From Candidatus Avelusimicrobium fimicolum (GTDB taxonomy: Bacteria > Elusimicrobiota > Elusimicrobia > Elusimicrobiales > Elusimicrobiaceae), in assembly GCA_900541355.1 (NCBI GenBank), contig UQJU01000061.1, forward strand, positions 1 through 7,858: a stretch of DNA of 7,858 bases, written 5' to 3'. The position numbers and the translations under genes were made by a program. Positions 5,629 to 7,858 of this stretch are shown here, piece after piece (positions within the stretch are counted from its first letter, which is position 1; each line of letters opens with the position of its first letter). The notes below the pieces were generated by a model. The model worked only from the letters and a program-made list of their open reading frames with translations, did no database searches and was not told the DNA's origin.

Positions 5629-7425
5629 TTATTTAATATCAGCCAATTTGTGGCCGGTCTGCACCTGGTCGCCTTGTTTTACAGCCAAGCGGATCACGCC
5701 GGAGGCCGGAGCGGAAACCGGGGTTTCCATCTTCATTGCTTCCAGTACCAAGATTTCTTGGCCCTCGCTCACGCGGTCGCCGTCTTTTACGGACAAGCGC
5801 AACACCGCGCCCGGAAGCGGAGATTTCACTTCCGCGCCCGTACCCGCAGAAGCGGAGGCTTTTTCCGGGGCCTTGGCGTCCGAGGCGGCGGTGGATACCG
5901 CATAGCGTTTGCCGTTTACTACGGCGTCGTTGCCGTCAAAGACGACTTCATAGGCCTGGCCGTTTACGGTTACCTTTACAGCGCCGTCTTCTTTGGCGGC
6001 GGCGGGTTTTACGTCTTTGGCCCAGCGGATACCGTTTACTTTGGCTTCACCCTTCAAATACATAATGCCTTTGTCTGCGCAGGTGGCCACGATAAAGACA
6101 TTTTCTTCCGTAACGGGCAATCCGGCTTCTTTCAGTTTGGCTTCCGCCACTTTCAAGCCTTTCTTGGGGTCCGCGTCGTTGATTTCAAGCGGCGTTTTGG
6201 TGGTGGGTTGCAAGCCCAACTGTTCGCTGGCTTCCTTTACTACGGCCGGATCCGGTTCTACCGGGGTTTTGCCGAAGTAGCCCAAAACCATTTTGCCGTA
6301 GCCGGGGGTGATTTTCTTCCAGGGGCCGAACATTACATTGCTGTACGCCTGTTGGAAGTAGAACTGGGAAACGGGGGTAACGGACGTGCCGAAACCGCCC
6401 AATTTTACACATTCGCCCATTGCTTTGACTACTTCGGGGAATTTATCAAAGGTGCCGTTGTCGCGCATCATTTGGGTATTGGCCGTCAACGCGCCGCCGG
6501 GCAGGGGAGAGAACGGAATAATCGGGTTGACCTTGGTGGCTTCGGGCGGCAAGAAGTATTTGCTCATGCAATCTTGGAACACATTTTCGGCTTCGCGGAT
6601 TTTTTGCGGGTCAATGTCCAAGGTGTAATCCGTGCCGCGCAAAGCGTGCCACATAGTTAAAATGTCGGGTTGGCAAGTGCCGCCGGAAACGGGCTGCATA
6701 GACAAGTCCAACTGGTCCGCTCCCGCGTGGATGGCTTCCAGACAGCAGGCAATAGCATTGCCGGCCGTTTCGTGCGTGTGGAACGCAATCGTGGTGCCTT
6801 GGGGTAAAAGTTTGCGGGCCATCGCAATCGTTTTGCCGACGGTGGCCGGAGTGGAGGTGCCGGAAGCGTCTTTAAAGCAGACGGAGTCAAACGGAACGCC
6901 GGAATCCAAAATTTGGCGGAGGATTTTTTCGTAAAATTCTTCGGTATGGATTTTGCCCGTATGGTCCCAACCCGGAGCCAAGGACATCATCGTTACGGTA
7001 ACTTCGTGTTTGAGGCCCGCATTGTGGATACATTTACCCGAGTAAATGAGGTTGTTTACGTCATTTAACGCATCAAAGTTGCGGATAGTGGTGGTGCCGT
7101 GTTTTTTAAACAATTTGGCGTGTGCATTAATCACGTCGGAGGATTGGCTTTCCAAACCTACCACGTTTACGCCGCGGGCGAGGGTTTGCAAGTTGGCGTC
7201 CGGCCCGGCTACTTTGCGGAAGGAGTCCATCATATCAAAGGCATTTTCGTTGCAATAAAAGAACAACGCCTGAAAGCGCGCTCCGCCGCCAAATTCCATA
7301 TGGTTAATGCCGGCGTGCTTGGCGGCTTCCACCGCAGGCAAGAAGTCTTTGGTCAGTACGCGCGCCCCATAGACGGACTGAAAGCCGTCGCGGAACGCGG
7401 TGAGCATAAAGTTTACTTTTTTCAT
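5629..7425 (-). CDS. oadA: Oxaloacetate decarboxylase, alpha subunit (carboxyltransferase plus biotin carrier)
   Basis: This 598-residue cytoplasmic subunit transfers the carboxyl group of oxaloacetate to its own biotin, yielding pyruvate. The carboxyltransferase domain spans about 5-265, with predicted metal ligands Asp13 (FRDGFQS), Lys185 (CFKDASG, the carbamylated Lys position), and His216 and His218 (FHTHETAG). Arg84 and Thr250 (SGGTCQP) match other conserved active-site positions. The conserved carboxylase/OadA domain follows (about 290-505), then an Ala/Lys/Ser-rich linker (511-531). The C-terminal biotinyl domain (532-598) carries Lys565 in EAMKMET, 33 residues from the end. The sequence is divergent: RDGFQS replaces the common RDAHQS, and KDASG replaces KDMAG. 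There is no biotin carboxylase domain or gene here, so decarboxylation is favoured over pyruvate carboxylation. AGGGGA precedes the ATG. The gene starts 15 nt after oadG and ends 11 nt before oadB. Confidence 0.93.
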   Translation of the reverse strand: MKKVNFMLTAFRDGFQSVYGARVLTKDFLPAVEAAKHAGINHMEFGGGARFQALFFYCNENAFDMMDSFRKVAGPDANLQTLARGVNVVGLESQSSDVINAHAKLFKKHGTTTIRNFDALNDVNNLIYSGKCIHNAGLKHEVTVTMMSLAPGWDHTGKIHTEEFYEKILRQILDSGVPFDSVCFKDASGTSTPATVGKTIAMARKLLPQGTTIAFHTHETAGNAIACCLEAIHAGADQLDLSMQPVSGGTCQPDILTMWHALRGTDYTLDIDPQKIREAENVFQDCMSKYFLPPEATKVNPIIPFSPLPGGALTANTQMMRDNGTFDKFPEVVKAMGECVKLGGFGTSVTPVSQFYFQQAYSNVMFGPWKKITPGYGKMVLGYFGKTPVEPDPAVVKEASEQLGLQPTTKTPLEINDADPKKGLKVAEAKLKEAGLPVTEENVFIVATCADKGIMYLKGEAKVNGIRWAKDVKPAAAKEDGAVKVTVNGQAYEVVFDGNDAVVNGKRYAVSTAASDAKAPEKASASAGTGAEVKSPLPGAVLRLSVKDGDRVSEGQEILVLEAMKMETPVSAPASGVIRLAVKQGDQVQTGHKLADIK

Positions 7426-7440
7426 AATAAGTCCCCTAAA

Positions 7441-7659
7441 TTATTTAGTTTGAAATCTCTTTGCGGCGGCAATAGCCACAGCAATTAAGGCGTTATCGGC
7501 CGCAGCGGCTGCGGTTTGCGGAAAATACTTTTCCATTTTTTGCACCAGCCAGCCCAGCATTTTTACAATGCCGACCAGTAAGGTGAGAAACGCCAAAACG
7601 ACCAACATACCAATTATGGTAATATTGACGGATTGCATCAACAGATTGTCTGCACTCAT
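7441..7659 (-). CDS. oadG: Small membrane subunit of the decarboxylase (OadG/gamma-like)
   Basis: This 72-residue protein has one transmembrane helix (about 12-34), then a short amphipathic stretch and an Ala-rich C-terminal segment (NALIAVAIAAAKRF) resembling the end of the OadG/MmdD family. Such subunits link the alpha and beta subunits and anchor the complex in the membrane. Identity rests on topology, size, the Ala-rich tail and the position directly upstream of oadA and oadB, the same G-A-B order as in Klebsiella. The His-rich metal-binding tail of the Klebsiella gamma subunit is absent; this protein has no His at all. AGGAG lies 10 nt before the ATG. The start overlaps the stop of the upstream biotin ligase gene by 4 nt (ATGA). 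Confidence 0.85.
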   Translation of the reverse strand: MSADNLLMQSVNITIIGMLVVLAFLTLLVGIVKMLGWLVQKMEKYFPQTAAAAADNALIAVAIAAAKRFQTK

Positions 7660-7858
7660 ACAATAAGGTCTCCTATATATATTTCTTCCGGGCCTTGGGC
7701 GGTGTTTAAAAGGAGCGTTCCGCGGGGGGATACTCCTTTTACCGTTCCGCTGACGGGCGCTGCGCCGTTTTTAACGGATATTTGTTTACCAATGTACGGA
7801 AATCGTTGTTCGTAGGCTTGGCGGATAACGCCAAAGCCGCTTTGTACTACGGCAGGGT
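7656..7858 (-). CDS. birA: Biotin-protein ligase, C-terminal part (gene runs off the right edge)
   Basis: Reading the minus strand from the window edge, an open frame of 66 codons ends at a TGA at 7656-7658. It includes YIGKQISVKNG, VSGTVKGVSPRGTLLLNT and a final IYIGDLIV. This is the pattern of the small C-terminal beta-barrel domain of BirA (a G-x-V-x-G-I-x-x-x-G-x-L-L-L type strand, then a GD/GE strand near the end). BirA makes biotinyl-AMP and attaches biotin to the carrier Lys, here most likely Lys565 of OadA two genes downstream. The product ends right after this domain, as expected. The catalytic domain and any N-terminal DNA-binding domain lie outside the window, so I cannot say whether it is also a repressor. 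Its stop overlaps the oadG start (ATGA), so it heads or precedes oadGAB in one transcript. Confidence 0.85.
   Translation of the reverse strand, partial: PAVVQSGFGVIRQAYEQRFPYIGKQISVKNGAAPVSGTVKGVSPRGTLLLNTAQGPEEIYIGDLIV

Noticed and set aside
5650..6660. A 336-codon open frame on the plus strand, antisense to oadA.
   Set aside because: It mirrors the codon pattern of oadA, is full of Gly/Phe/Arg runs typical of a shadow frame, and has no ribosome site or family features. The oadA frame on the other strand is unmistakable.
5629..7425. Reading oadA as pyruvate carboxylase subunit B or the 5S subunit of transcarboxylase.
   Set aside because: It sits between an OadG-like membrane subunit and a clear OadB with all Na+-pump residues, and no biotin carboxylase gene is present. 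These neighbours point to the decarboxylase pump.

Overview
The window holds a compact stretch of bacterial chromosome of roughly balanced base composition. It has short gaps, overlapping genes and no sign of mobile elements, tRNA/rRNA genes or CRISPR. The gene content (a biotin-dependent, Na+-translocating oxaloacetate decarboxylase, a cluster 9-type metal ABC importer and an Fe-S endonuclease III) points to a fermentative or anaerobic bacterium that uses sodium energetics. Gut-associated Elusimicrobiota is a tentative guess from gene style only and was not tested.

Layout. (1) Positions 3-221: the 3' end of an unrecognised plus-strand gene that begins before the window. It is followed by a perfect 12-bp hairpin (223-250) able to terminate transcription from both sides. 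(2) 263-1165, minus: an EamA/DMT-family membrane transporter. (3) 1166-1256: a divergent promoter region with two TATAAT boxes, each flanked by one arm of a 9-bp inverted repeat. (4) 1257-4366, plus: a tight operon of metal-binding protein (znuA-like), ATPase (znuC-like, with a His/Cys-rich tail), permease (znuB-like) and endonuclease III (nth). Every junction overlaps, by 13, 4 and 11 nt. (5) 4407-4436: a second bidirectional terminator where the two large operons converge. (6) 4451-7858, minus: transcribed right to left, the 3' end of a biotin-protein ligase gene (birA), then oadG-like, oadA and oadB. The first junction overlaps by 4 nt; the next two gaps are 15 and 11 nt. The promoter of this operon lies beyond the right edge.

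How the genes work together. The right half is a self-contained module: BirA attaches biotin to Lys565 of OadA, OadA moves the carboxyl group of oxaloacetate to that biotin, OadB decarboxylates carboxybiotin and exports Na+, and OadG anchors and assembles the complex. The left half imports Zn2+ (or Mn2+). It also carries nth, whose relation to metal uptake is unclear. No metal-responsive regulator is encoded in the window, but the inverted repeat upstream of znuA is a candidate operator.

I see no clearly undescribed system. The observations most worth a second look are the mirror-image divergent promoter, the divergent active-site segments of OadA, the birA-oadGAB linkage and the metal-binding tail of the ATPase.
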